A stretch of DNA of 64,000 bases from assembly GCF_021513155.1 (NCBI RefSeq), contig NZ_CP090983.1, positions 1,954,501 through 2,018,500 on the forward strand, read 5' to 3'. Both the position numbers and the translations under genes were made by a program. The DNA comes from Jeotgalibaca sp. MA1X17-3 (GTDB lineage: Bacteria > Bacillota > Bacilli > Lactobacillales > Aerococcaceae). Every line of letters starts with the position of its first letter. The stretch's first letter is position 1. The notes beneath the pieces were generated by a model. The model was given only the letters and a program-made list of their open reading frames with translations. It did no database searches and had not been told where the DNA came from. Shown here piece after piece: positions 52,478 through 61,382 of the stretch.

Positions 52478-53151
52478 AAATTTTCCTCCGATTTTTGTTT
52501 TCAACTATCCAATTAGCAAATCATTCTGATTTTTCTTTGCAAACACGCTTTGTTCAAAATAAGTATTTTATCAAGTGGCTGCATCCAGACGTCCCGTCGA
52601 TCTAGTATTCGAAACTTTTACGTCTTATTGCTTGTCCTGGATAACCTAATCATTTTGTACCACAACACTGCTTTACTCATTCTGGATATTTAATATTGAT
52701 TCAAAAAATTACATGCTTATTCGCAAGTCATTGCATCGGATAATTGTGAATTTAATAACTTTACTTTAATACTATACCATCTTTTGGAAAAAACTCAAAA
52801 AATAACCCCTGTTTTTCATTGTTTTTTATCAATAAAAAAGTATATTGATACATATTTATACAATATTTGTCCTTTTCAAAGACGCTTCCATCCTTAGTGT
52901 TTACCAATTCCCTATATACTATTAATTTATTATCTTATTTTTCCAAAAATGATGCGAGTGCCTACTATTACAACAGTCACGGTCTCTATTCATCAATCAA
53001 AAATCAAAAGATAGAAGCTAAATATCCTTTCAGTCACACTATTTTCACCTATAAAATTGATAACCATTCCTACACTCAAATAATAATGTTGTTTATTTTA
53101 ATAATTTATCATAAAACACTTAGATTGTAGGAGCTCTAGTCTAGTAAGACT
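52478..53151. other. Gene-free region before ald, possible structured leader
   Basis: No gene is visible. On the minus strand ATCCAGGAC (plus 52634-52642) can pair with GTCTGGAT (plus 52583-52590) around a 43-nt loop, about 110 nt before the ald start. An inverted repeat TATCAAT-N9-ATTGATA at 52827-52850 resembles the half-sites of the yhf operator but with different spacing. Confidence 0.35.
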
Positions 53152-53191
53152 AAAAAATATAAGATAAACAGAATAAAACTGTTTACCTTAT
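53152..53191 (-). terminator. Weak terminator after the OYE genes
   Basis: ATAAGGTAAACAG pairs with CTGTTTATCTTAT (one G-T pair) on the minus strand and is followed by TTTTTT. Confidence 0.6.
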
Positions 53192-53208
53192 ACTTAAAGT
53201 ATCTTAAT

Positions 53209-54288
53209 TCATTGTTGCGTGCCAAAATACCAATCTGGAGATTCCTTGATACTTCCCCATAGTCCATCTGGGATGAGTAGCTGGTCTTTTGAGAGCTCTT
53301 CGACTGTCTTTGGTAGATTGGTATCAACTGGGAACGTTGGATGCAGAACAAGGGGTCTTGCGATAGAAACTAAGGGAACAACCTCTAGTGCTTTCGCAAT
53401 TTTTTCTTCTGTATCTACAGATCCATTGCCAATCAGACAAATTGAATGTTCCAGCCCTTTTTCTATTACCGATACTTTTATCTCTTCATTTTGTATTTCA
53501 AATAGATCATTCTGATTAAAATGAATATAATCTACCGTTAATTTGGAAATCTTTTCAGCAAGCCGACAGGTTTCTTGAAAAGTAATTCCATCTGCTGCAT
53601 TTTCTTCCATAGCTAGTCGAACTCCAATAACGAATGAAGGACTGGCAGTTTTTTCTTTGATTTCGTTTGCTAATTTTAAAAGCGCTTCTAAAAAACGAAA
53701 TCGTTTTTGTGCGTTTCCTCCCCAAAAATCTTTTCTTCGATTCGTTCGAGGAGATAAAAATTGTTGGACTAAGAAAGGATTTCCCCCATGAATCTCAATT
53801 CCATCAAAGCCTGCACGAATGGCACGATGAATTGCCTTTCCAAAATCATTTATGGTTTGCAGAATCTCTGTTTCAGTCAATTCATGATAATGCTTTTCTT
53901 TGTCATACCGCTCATCAAAAAAAGTACTAACTGTATAAACGTCCTTTTGACTCGGAAGAAATTGGGTTGCACTTCCTCCATGATAAAGTTGGATAATAGA
54001 TTTAGCGCCCGTTTCATGAATCTCCTTATTATAGGTTTTTAAATTAGGAATCGCTGCATCATGAGAAATCGTTACATTATGATCATAAGCTTTTCCTTCT
54101 TTAGAAACATTCGCAGAACCTAAGATGACTAGTCCCATATTTTGTGCACGTGACTTATAAAATTGAATTTCTTTGTCACTCAACAGACCAATATTGGAGC
54201 TGGACATCGTGGAAATAGGTGCAAAAACTAATCGATTACGAAGTTCTAATCCTCCAGGAAATACATAAGCTGTTTCCCACTTTTTCAT
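53209..54288 (-). CDS. Old Yellow Enzyme family NAD(P)H-dependent oxidoreductase
   Basis: This 359-residue protein is a TIM-barrel flavoprotein. LRNRLVFAPISTMSSSNIGL binds FMN, AGFDGIEIHGGNPFLVQQFLSPRTNRRKDFWGG is the family signature with the substrate-binding His pair near residue 170, and HSICLIGNGSVDTEEK holds the phosphate site. It reduces activated double bonds such as enones or dienoyl compounds. There is no extra C-terminal FeS/flavodoxin domain, so it is of the short YqjM/xenobiotic reductase type. It overlaps the OYE gene upstream by 4 bp and forms a pair with it. Confidence 0.92.
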   Translation of the reverse strand: MKKWETAYVFPGGLELRNRLVFAPISTMSSSNIGLLSDKEIQFYKSRAQNMGLVILGSANVSKEGKAYDHNVTISHDAAIPNLKTYNKEIHETGAKSIIQLYHGGSATQFLPSQKDVYTVSTFFDERYDKEKHYHELTETEILQTINDFGKAIHRAIRAGFDGIEIHGGNPFLVQQFLSPRTNRRKDFWGGNAQKRFRFLEALLKLANEIKEKTASPSFVIGVRLAMEENAADGITFQETCRLAEKISKLTVDYIHFNQNDLFEIQNEEIKVSVIEKGLEHSICLIGNGSVDTEEKIAKALEVVPLVSIARPLVLHPTFPVDTNLPKTVEELSKDQLLIPDGLWGSIKESPDWYFGTQQ

Positions 54289-55405
54289 TTTTTATCCTCC
54301 TTTGTTAGGTCCTCTTTAAAGAATACTAAAGGAGCTTTCAGCATACTTTCCCATAGAGGAAGAGGGATTGCTAGATTCTTTTGATCTTTCATTCCCATAG
54401 AAGTTTTTATATCATGATTTCCTTGTAAAATTTTCTTTGCCCACAATGGATCTGAAAGGGTAGCATTTCCCACTGAAAATAAAGAAACTATTTCAGAAAT
54501 TTCTTTTACTTCTTTTGGCGTTTGAATATTTCCACAACCGATAAACGGAATGGATGGTGGAATCACTTGATTTAATTCTTCGATAATATTTAGACCTTCT
54601 TGAGACTTTTTCTGGTAATTGCTTAAAGAGATATGTACATAATCTAACGGCAATTTTGCCAGTTCTGTCAATAATATTTTAGTATCTGTCATTCTTATTC
54701 CTGGGGTCTCTAACTCTTCAGGTGAAAAACGGTAGCCTAATAAAAAAGGTCGCTTCGCTTTTTCTTTTATCCCCTTCATACAAGCATCCACTACTTCTAT
54801 CAAAAAGGCCATCCGTTTTATTCTACTGCCCCCCATCTATCTTGTCTTCGATTTGAATGAGCAGAATAGAATTGTTGAAGCAAATAGGTATTAGCCCCAT
54901 GTAATTCAACACCATCAAAGCCTATTTCTATAGCAGTCTCACAAGCAGCACGAAAGTCTTTTATGGTTTGTTGAATTTCAGTTTCTGTCATAGCTCTAGG
55001 ATAGGAAGCAAATTTTCGATTGGCAGGTATTCGACTAGGCGCGATTGGTTGCTTTCCTTCAATAAAAGCTGGTTGTGCCAATCTTCCTGCATGATATATT
55101 TGTATAACAACCTTTACATTTTTCTCATGTAGCTTCTCTACTAATTTTGTTAAAACAGGAGCGTTTGCAGGGTTATAAATATTCCACCCCCGTTTAAAAG
55201 CATTCCCACTTGGAGATACACTGTGAGATCCTAAAATAACTATTCCAAATCCTTCACTTCTTTTTAAAATGAAATCAACGTCTTCCGTAGAAAATCCACC
55301 TTTTTCTGTTCCACTATCCGTTGACATAGGAGCAAGCACAAGTCGATTCTCAATGTTCAATCCACAAGGAAATTCTAATGCTTCCTTTATTTTTTCATTT
55401 TGCAT
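54285..55405 (-). pseudogene. Second Old Yellow Enzyme family gene, frameshift in a G6 run
   Basis: The ATG at 55405 follows AAGGAAGTGA. The N-terminal piece (LNIENRLVLAPMSTDSGTEKGGF, VKVVIQIYHAGRLAQPAF, FDGVELHGANTYLLQQFYSAHSNRR) is interrupted at 54829-54834, a run of six G on the coding strand. One more G restores DRWGGSRIKRMAFLIEVVDA and the C-terminal half (IPPSIPFIGCGNIQTPKE), giving 373 residues. The pair of OYE genes may have overlapping substrates. The break looks like a base-call contraction, otherwise a recent inactivation. The eut operon terminator lies 20 bp before its start. Confidence 0.85.
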
Positions 55406-55425
55406 GCAGTCACTTCCTTTTTTAT

Positions 55426-55472
55426 TAAAAAAGCACAAAAACCAGAGCAAATCTGCCCTGGCTTTTGTACTT
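55426..55472 (-). terminator. Intrinsic terminator of the eut operon
   Basis: AGTACAAAAGCCAGGGCA pairs with TGCTCTGGTTTTTGTGCT (with G-T and a mismatch) and is followed by TTTTTTAAT on the minus strand. A CCGATGAATTCATCGG palindrome (55479-55494) lies just before it. It is placed only 20 bp upstream of the OYE-2 start. Confidence 0.7.
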
Positions 55473-55509
55473 GTTCATCCGATGAATTCATCGGCAGGAC
55501 TAGACTTTT

Positions 55510-55965
55510 TTATCCGTTCCAATCAGCTGGATAGGTAATATAAATAAAGCGCGCTGTTCCTTCAACTGAAAATTGAATATCAGAGTCTTTAGGAATATAC
55601 ATGATTTCTCCCGGTCCGGCGGTTACTTTTCTGCCATCAATGATAACAGATAAGGTTCCTTCCATCATATAGTCGATTTCGTCGTATCCTAAGTGCCAGT
55701 CAAAGGTTGTATCTTTCATAACCATTAACCCTAGCCCTAAGCGTGGACTTTCTTCTACCGTTACTAAATCTCTTGTATAGACTTGATGTTCTGGATTACC
55801 GGTATCTAAACGATGTTCTTCTGTTACATCAAACATAGGTAGTTTGATGGACATCACGCCGCTCTCTTTATCAAGATGACGACCGGTATCTCCTCCTCTT
55901 GAATATTCTTCTAAAATAACTTCACGAACGAGTCTCTCAATATCATTTCTATTTATATCCTTCAT
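55510..55965 (-). CDS. eutQ: EutQ, ethanolamine utilisation cupin protein
   Basis: This 151-residue protein is a single cupin: GLGLMVMKDTTFDWHLGYDEIDYMMEGTLSVIIDGRK and ITAGPGEIMYIPKDSDIQF. Its N-terminal 20 residues (KDINRNDIERLVREVILEEYSRGG) form an amphipathic helix and linker like a microcompartment encapsulation peptide. E. coli EutQ has acetate kinase activity; this enterococcal-type version is shorter and lacks the N-terminal extension, so an enzymatic role here is uncertain. It is the last gene of the eut operon, 14 bp after eutH, and ends before a terminator. Confidence 0.9.
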   Translation of the reverse strand: MKDINRNDIERLVREVILEEYSRGGDTGRHLDKESGVMSIKLPMFDVTEEHRLDTGNPEHQVYTRDLVTVEESPRLGLGLMVMKDTTFDWHLGYDEIDYMMEGTLSVIIDGRKVTAGPGEIMYIPKDSDIQFSVEGTARFIYITYPADWNG

Positions 55966-55978
55966 ACGAAACCTTCCT

Positions 55979-57085
55979 TTACGCTACGTCTTCTATTACA
56001 GGTTCAGTTTGTTTCATGTTTTTCGTAATAAGAATAGCTACAAGAACTGCAGAAATTCCTCCTGCTAGTTTCCCAACAATCATTGGCATGATAATTTCAG
56101 GTGCAACACCGGCAGTAAAGCCTAAGTGATCCCCAATAGCAAAGGATGCTGAAACAGCAAAAGCAATATTAATAACTTTTCCTTTGTTATCCATGTTCTT
56201 AACGGTTTGGAACATCGCAATATTATTTGCTAAAGAAGCAATCAATCCTGCTGCAGAAATTTCGTTGATTCCTAATAGATTACCAAATTTCATTAGTGGT
56301 TTTTTGAAAAGTTTTGTAATAATTAATACCAATCCATAAGCCCCTGCTAAGGTAATCGCAATACTTCCTACTGTTTCAAAAGCTACTCCTAGAGAGTCTT
56401 GATTTTCGAATAATTTGAAGCCTACAAGCCAATCTAAACCACCAACTGCTAAACCAAGTGTTGCAACAGCAACAATCAATTTACCAAACATGGTAAAGCC
56501 ATTGATCATTTTGCTAGGGAATTTCCATAATCCTAATGCAATCAAAATTGCAACAATAATAATTGGGATTAAGTTTACCAAAATTTTGCCCATACCAATT
56601 CCCATCAACAAACCAGATACCATTGCTCCGAATGGGATGGTTACAATTCCACAAAGGATTCCTTGTGCTAAATAAGGACGGTCTTTTATTTCAATCAAAC
56701 CAAGTCCAACTGGAATAGAAAATACAATCGTTGCTCCCATCATGGATCCTAAGATTCCTCCTGAAAAGAGAACAATTTCTGGATCTACAGTCATCTGTTG
56801 AGCCAAGAAGAAACCACCCATATCATTTGCAAGTAACGTACCCGCAAACATCGCTGGATCTGCTCCTACTAGTTCATACAATGGAACAACAATTGGGCTC
56901 AGCCAATCAGAAAGTTTTGGTGCTAATACAATGATACCGGCCATGGATAGTGCTAAAGCACCCATTGCCATTAATCCTTCTTCAAATTGTTCACCTAACT
57001 GAAACTTATTACCAAATGCTTTATCAAAAGCACCTAAAACCATGATAATAGCCATAATCCAAATAATTATTTCATTAATACTCAT
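55979..57085 (-). CDS. eutH: EutH, ethanolamine transporter
   Basis: This 368-residue protein has ten or more membrane segments, GGFFLAQQMTVDPEIVLFSGGILGSMMGATIVFSIPVG and IAMFQTVKNMDNKGKVINIAFAVSASFAIGDHLGFTAGVAPEII, the standard EutH motifs. It brings ethanolamine in when outside levels are low or pH is acid, by analogy with the enteric protein. It follows eutN by 33 bp. The gene is intact and placed where E. faecalis and Listeria also have eutH. Confidence 0.93.
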   Translation of the reverse strand: MSINEIIIWIMAIIMVLGAFDKAFGNKFQLGEQFEEGLMAMGALALSMAGIIVLAPKLSDWLSPIVVPLYELVGADPAMFAGTLLANDMGGFFLAQQMTVDPEIVLFSGGILGSMMGATIVFSIPVGLGLIEIKDRPYLAQGILCGIVTIPFGAMVSGLLMGIGMGKILVNLIPIIIVAILIALGLWKFPSKMINGFTMFGKLIVAVATLGLAVGGLDWLVGFKLFENQDSLGVAFETVGSIAITLAGAYGLVLIITKLFKKPLMKFGNLLGINEISAAGLIASLANNIAMFQTVKNMDNKGKVINIAFAVSASFAIGDHLGFTAGVAPEIIMPMIVGKLAGGISAVLVAILITKNMKQTEPVIEDVA

Positions 57086-57118
57086 GCTTTATATCCCTCA
57101 TTTCTATTCTATTATTTG

Positions 57119-57394
57119 TTATTCTTCTTTTGGATATTCAACGGAATCAATGATTCCAACAATGACCATGTCAACAGGTAATGTACGATTTTCAAAAGAA
57201 ATCCGTGCAGAACTTCCGGTCGTGATGAGCACTTGCTCACCAACACCGGCGCCTACATGGTCTACCGCCACTACTAATTCAGGGCTGACTTCGGTTTCGT
57301 TCAATTGTTTTTCTACTAGTAAAAATTTTAAGCCATTTAGTTTTTCATCTTTTCGGGTTGCCCATAGACTTCCTACTACTTTTCCAACAAACAT
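57119..57394 (-). CDS. eutN: EutN, microcompartment vertex protein
   Basis: This 91-residue protein is a single EutN/CcmL domain, starting MFVGKVVGSLWATRKDEKLNGLKFLLVEK, with VVAVDHVGAGVGEQVLITTGSSARISF near residue 45 and VDMVIVGIIDSVEYPKEE at the end. It forms pentamers that close the corners of the ethanolamine microcompartment. The ATG overlaps the stop of the upstream gene (TAATG), so it is translated in coupling. Length and motif are fully typical. Confidence 0.95.
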   Translation of the reverse strand: MFVGKVVGSLWATRKDEKLNGLKFLLVEKQLNETEVSPELVVAVDHVGAGVGEQVLITTGSSARISFENRTLPVDMVIVGIIDSVEYPKEE

Positions 57395-58029
57395 TAGGCA
57401 TCCCTCTTTTCAATCAAAATGTTTTGATCCTTCAAGTAATCCTTTGCTAAAGCCGTTACAATCATATGAGGGGTTACTTCAAAAATATCTCCTTCATGTA
57501 AATTCAAGCTTTGGATGGTTCTTGCCGTAACCAATTGTTTTTTCTTCGGTGGAGTACTCACTTGCTCGTTTCGAGCAGTTACAACATCATTTTGAAAGTA
57601 TTGAGGTTGAACAAACTTAACGCCCCATTTTTGTAGTTCTAACTTCGCTTTTTCAAAAGAAGGAATCATGCTCTTGGAAATGTGTGATTTCTTTTGCATG
57701 TATTCGATTCCTTCTTCCAGAACAATGATCGGTTGCTGTTTTAATAACCGATTTAATATTGCTTCTTCTGTAGGATTATTTGGAGTTAGGTGAGAAAGTC
57801 TTGTTAACATAAACAATGGCATTTCTGTTATTACCAAAACTTCTGGAGAATCAAAATCTGTTCCCATTTGGTTTTGGTAACCCCCTTGTTTATAATATCT
57901 TACAATGTAGTCCTCTGATTTACCCAGGATCGTAAAAGCCGGTCCTGTTGTAATTTGCGTTTTTGTTTGTGATAACTCATCCATTAAGCGATCAGTGACA
58001 AGTTGGATTATTTTTTCAATTTGTTCCAT
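57394..58029 (-). CDS. Ethanolamine utilisation protein of unknown function (eut_hyp family)
   Basis: This 211-residue protein is found in Gram-positive eut operons between the phosphotransacylase and eutN genes; the family is known as eut_hyp (TIGR02536). The first 22 residues (MEQIEKIIQLVTDRLMDELSQT) form an amphipathic helix like an encapsulation peptide. The middle has VLVITEMPLFMLTRLSHLTPNNPTEEAI and the end LHEGDIFEVTPHMIVTALAKDYL. No enzyme motif is recognised. It follows eutD by 4 bp. It may be a lumen protein of the microcompartment. Confidence 0.85.
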   Translation of the reverse strand: MEQIEKIIQLVTDRLMDELSQTKTQITTGPAFTILGKSEDYIVRYYKQGGYQNQMGTDFDSPEVLVITEMPLFMLTRLSHLTPNNPTEEAILNRLLKQQPIIVLEEGIEYMQKKSHISKSMIPSFEKAKLELQKWGVKFVQPQYFQNDVVTARNEQVSTPPKKKQLVTARTIQSLNLHEGDIFEVTPHMIVTALAKDYLKDQNILIEKRDA

Positions 58030-58033
58030 GTCA

Positions 58034-58669
58034 TCAGTCCTTTTTTATGATGCGCCCTTTTGTACCTTTTTTAAATCCACAAGCATTCGCTTCGTCAAAA
58101 TCAATATGCATAAATGTTTCAAAATGAGGGCTGACACGAATCGTCACATCATCAAAAATCAATGGTCGCTCGCTCATCACTTCCACTTGTACAATTTCTT
58201 TATCTTTGACACCTAGTATACTTGCATCTTTATCTTGAACATGAACATGTCTTTTCGCTACGATTAATCCTTTGTCTAATATAACTTGTTTGGTTCCGTT
58301 CATAATCATAATTCCTGGAGTCCCGTCAATATCCCCACTATTTCGTAAAGGTGCTTTTACTCCCAATACGTTTACATCTGTGTAAGAAATTTCAACTTGA
58401 CTGTGACTACGAGCAGGTCCCAATACGATAACGTTATGTAAGACTCCTTTTGAACCAACCAAAGTAACTCGTTCTCTCGAAGCGAATTGACCTGGTTGAG
58501 ATAGGAATTTAGCTGGGTTTAATTCATATCCTTTTCCAAATAAAGTATCAATATCTTCACGAGAAAGGTGTACATGTCTTCCACTAGCTTCTATCTCAAA
58601 TGTTTGTTGCATACTGCTTTTAATTTTTTCTGCGACTTCTTCTACTAATTGATCAAATGAAATATTCAT
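58034..58669 (-). CDS. pduL: PduL/EutD-type phosphotransacylase
   Basis: The ATG at 58669 has GGGAGGAGAG upstream and overlaps the eutT stop by 4 bp (ATGA). The 211-residue protein is the PduL family (two beta-barrel halves), with the metal-binding ASGRHVHLSREDIDTLFG near residue 30 and VAKRHVHVQDKDASILG near residue 145. The first 20 residues (ISFDQLVEEVAEKIKSSMQQ) look like an encapsulation peptide. It converts acetyl-CoA plus phosphate to acetyl phosphate inside the compartment and recycles CoA for EutE. It replaces the Pta-like EutD of enterics. Confidence 0.92.
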   Translation of the reverse strand: MNISFDQLVEEVAEKIKSSMQQTFEIEASGRHVHLSREDIDTLFGKGYELNPAKFLSQPGQFASRERVTLVGSKGVLHNVIVLGPARSHSQVEISYTDVNVLGVKAPLRNSGDIDGTPGIMIMNGTKQVILDKGLIVAKRHVHVQDKDASILGVKDKEIVQVEVMSERPLIFDDVTIRVSPHFETFMHIDFDEANACGFKKGTKGRIIKKD

Positions 58670-59376
58670 TCTCTCCTCCCATTCCCTTCTATTCGATTGA
58701 TCATCAAGGACCAAATATATTCTGCCATAAATCGACATCTTTCTACTAAACCACAATAGTCATCGAAGAGTAGGTAATTTTGGAAACAAGATGAAGCATA
58801 CAATTCTAACTCACGAACATCCGTATACAATCCATAAAGCATCAGTACAACTTCTCCATCTGTATACTTCGGAATAAAGGTTCCGGGTGAAAATTGTTCT
58901 TTTATCTTATCAAATTGTTTTCCAAATTTTTCTTCATCTATGTGACATTTTTCCCAGTAATTTTCATAAAATATTAATCTACGGAAATCTTCTAATACAG
59001 TGACAATCGTGTCCAATTCTGCAGTAAGTTGGATTTCTTTTTTGGTATGACTAAGTTGCTGTCCAAATAGGACTGTGCTCAATAGTTTTTCCAATTTTAT
59101 ATTCCAACTTAATGTAAAGTGATTGTGGGCAACTTCTTGTCCTTGTCGGTTATATGATTTGAGTGAATCTTTCGTTGTATCTATCTGATCAATGGTTTCG
59201 TGAGCAGATCCCTCTACTTCTTCCAACAGATTACGATAGATCACTGTAATATCATTCAAATAACTTTTTGCAGAAGGAGTAATAATTGTTCCTGGCTCTA
59301 AATGCAACACTTTTGTTTGCTTTAAATCAGTAGTCCGTAGTAATTTTCGGATCGTACTTTCTGTTAAAATTGCCAT
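58666..59376 (-). CDS. eutT: EutT, cobalamin adenosyltransferase
   Basis: This 236-residue protein begins AILTESTIRKLLRTTDLKQTKVLHLEPGTIITPSAKSYL, as in Gram-positive EutT, with AELDTIVTVLEDFRRLIFYENYWE in the middle and GLVERCRFMAEYIWSLMINRIEG at the end. It makes adenosylcobalamin from ATP and cob(I)alamin, the cofactor of EutBC. The CCxxC metal motif of enteric EutT is not visible here, as I also see no similar cysteine cluster elsewhere in it. It follows eutM across 185 bp that contains a terminator-like hairpin. Confidence 0.88.
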   Translation of the reverse strand: MAILTESTIRKLLRTTDLKQTKVLHLEPGTIITPSAKSYLNDITVIYRNLLEEVEGSAHETIDQIDTTKDSLKSYNRQGQEVAHNHFTLSWNIKLEKLLSTVLFGQQLSHTKKEIQLTAELDTIVTVLEDFRRLIFYENYWEKCHIDEEKFGKQFDKIKEQFSPGTFIPKYTDGEVVLMLYGLYTDVRELELYASSCFQNYLLFDDYCGLVERCRFMAEYIWSLMINRIEGNGRRE

Positions 59377-59397
59377 TTATTCACTTCCTTAGTTAAA

Positions 59398-59434
59398 GAA
59401 AAGGCTGGGACATATTAGATATGCCTCAGCCTTC
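59398..59434 (-). terminator. Terminator-like hairpin in the leader of eutT
   Basis: On the minus strand AAGGCTGAGGCATAT can pair with ATATGTCCCAGCCTT (two mismatches) around CTA and is followed by TTTTC. It stands only about 22 bp before the eutT ATG, where complete termination would silence eutT and later genes, so conditional read-through is possible. Confidence 0.6.
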
Positions 59435-59561
59435 TATTTTAGGCTCCTGATAAGGACTGAGTGCTCGCTTCTCGATACTTGTTACTTTCTCGGGAACGGC
59501 TCATTCCATTTACCGTTACACCTAACGATCATTCTCTAACATTCGATTTGCTGTGTCCTTA

Positions 59562-59846
59562 TTATCCTTCGTACTTAGGTAGAATTGCGTCTACTTCCAT
59601 ATGTGGACGTGGAATTACGTGTACAGAGATTAATTCTCCAACTGCTTCTGCTGCTGCTGCTCCTGCATCTGTTGCTGCTTTAACTGCTCCAACATCTCCA
59701 CGAACCATTACAGTTACGAGTCCGCCACCGACTTGCTCTTTTCCAACTAACGTTACGTTAGCTGCTTTCACCATTGCGTCTGCTGCCTCTACTGCTGCTA
59801 CTAATCCTCTAGTTTCGATCATTCCTAATGCGTTTGTACTTGCCAT
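59562..59846 (-). CDS. eutM: EutM, hexameric BMC shell protein
   Basis: This 94-residue single BMC-domain protein starts ASTNALGMIETRGLVAAVEAADAMVKAANVTLVG and contains GLVTVMVRGDVGAVKAATDAGAAAAEA and ISVHVIPRPHMEVDAILP, which match EutM/PduA. It forms the hexagonal tiles of the compartment facets. It lies between eutE and the eutT leader. In Listeria-type operons a second eutM-like gene occurs near eutL; here that place is held by a longer EutK-like protein at 61379-61954. Confidence 0.95.
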   Translation of the reverse strand: MASTNALGMIETRGLVAAVEAADAMVKAANVTLVGKEQVGGGLVTVMVRGDVGAVKAATDAGAAAAEAVGELISVHVIPRPHMEVDAILPKYEG

Positions 59847-59907
59847 TTTATTTTCCTCCTAATATTTGTTTGTTTTTTTATTTTTGAAGCCATCTGTTAG
59901 GTGTTGC

Positions 59908-61382
59908 TTATTGTAACTTTTCTAGGACACGTTTTACCAATAGATCTACTAACTGATCCTTGTCCATGTCAGTTTCATTGATATCTTTTGAATCTTCTTC
60001 AAATACATCTTCTCCTCGAAGGTCCTCTAACTCACGAACTCCCCAAGCAATTCTTCTCATATTGAACAAGTTTTGTGGTCCAATATTGTCAGAAGTAGAA
60101 CTTCCACCAACTGCTCCACAGCCTAATGTCATTGCTGGGAAAATATTAGTTGTTGCCCCAATTCCACCTAAAGTTGCTGATGTATTTACTAATAAGCGTG
60201 AAACTGGTTTACGAAGAGCAAATTCTTTGATCACTGCATCGTCTGTAGAATGGATTGCCATTGTATGTCCGGCACCCTCTTGCATCAAAATCTTAATAGA
60301 TAAATCGCAAGCAGCTTCCCATGTTTCAGCTGTATAGAATGCTAAGATTGGTCCTAATTTTTCTCTTGAATAAGGTGCATGGAGACCCACACGTGTTTCT
60401 TCAGCAATCAACACTCTTGTATTAGCTGGTATCTTAATTTTAGCTAAGTCTGCAATAGTCTGTGGAGTTTGGCTAACAATTTTAGCGTTCATTCTACCAT
60501 CTGGACGGAGTATGAATTTCTCAAGTTTCTCAGCATCTTCTTTAGGTAGGAAATAAGCTCCTTGCTGTTTAAATTCATCCACAACTTTTTTCTTGCTAAC
60601 TTCTTCTACAATAATGCTCTGTTCAGATGCACAAATGGTTCCATTATCAAAAGTTTTTGAATCCATAATCTGTTTGACAGCTTTTGGAATATCTGCAGTT
60701 CGTTCAATAAATGCTGGGCCATTTCCGGGTCCTACACCAATTGCTGGTGTACCAGAAGAATAGGCTGCACGTACCATCGCAGAACCGCCAGTTGCTAAGA
60801 TAAGGTTTGTATCTTTATGAGTCATCAATTCATGAGTTGCTTGCATCGTCACTTGAGTAATTACTCCTAAAGTTCCTTCTGGTAAGCCAACTTTTCTTCC
60901 TGCTTCATCCATTAAGCGAATCGACTCTCGAATACATTCCAAAGCACTTGGGTGCGGTGAGAATACAATCGAATTTCCTGCTTTTACCGAAATTAACGCT
61001 TTATAAATGGCAGTGGAAGTAGGATTTGTAGAAGGGATTAATCCAGCAATCACTCCTACTGGTACAGCAACTTCCATTACTTTTAGTTTTTCATCATGAT
61101 TGACCATACCAATGGTTTTCATATCTTTAATGGCATTCAAAACATCACGGGAAGCAAAAGCGTTTTTCAAGACTTTATCTTGCCATCTGCCAAACCCTGT
61201 TTCTTTTTCTGCCATTTTAGCTAATTTCACACGATTATCATATGCTGCTTTTGCCATGACTTTGACAATCGTATCAATTTCTTCTTGGGATAGCTCTGCT
61301 AATTTTTTTGTGCTTCTTTTGCCTTTTTGATGAGATCTCTTGTCTCTTGAATGGACACAAGGTCTTTATCAGTTAGTTTCAT
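59908..61382 (-). CDS. eutE: EutE, CoA-acylating acetaldehyde dehydrogenase, start hidden by A7 frameshift
   Basis: From ATG 61382 (RBS GGAGGATAA) the frame reads KLTDKDLVSIQETRDLIKKAKEAQKN and stops; the break is in an A7 run at 61303-61309. One added A restores KKLAELSQEEIDTIVKVMAKA and joins to the rest: 491 residues, the usual size. The catalytic Cys is in NGTICASEQSIIV, with VGPGNGPAFIERTAD near it. The N-terminal helix is needed for encapsulation. The enzyme turns acetaldehyde plus CoA into acetyl-CoA inside the compartment. A damaged eutE in an otherwise complete operon is unlikely, so a base-call error is favoured. Confidence 0.9.

Noticed and set aside
52867..53130. 87-codon plus-strand frame before ald
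   Set aside because: Poor start context, low-complexity hydrophobic end and no neighbours in the same direction; likely chance in AT-rich DNA.
59461..59862. 133-codon plus-strand frame across eutM
   Set aside because: Antisense shadow of the Ala-rich eutM gene; no start signal.
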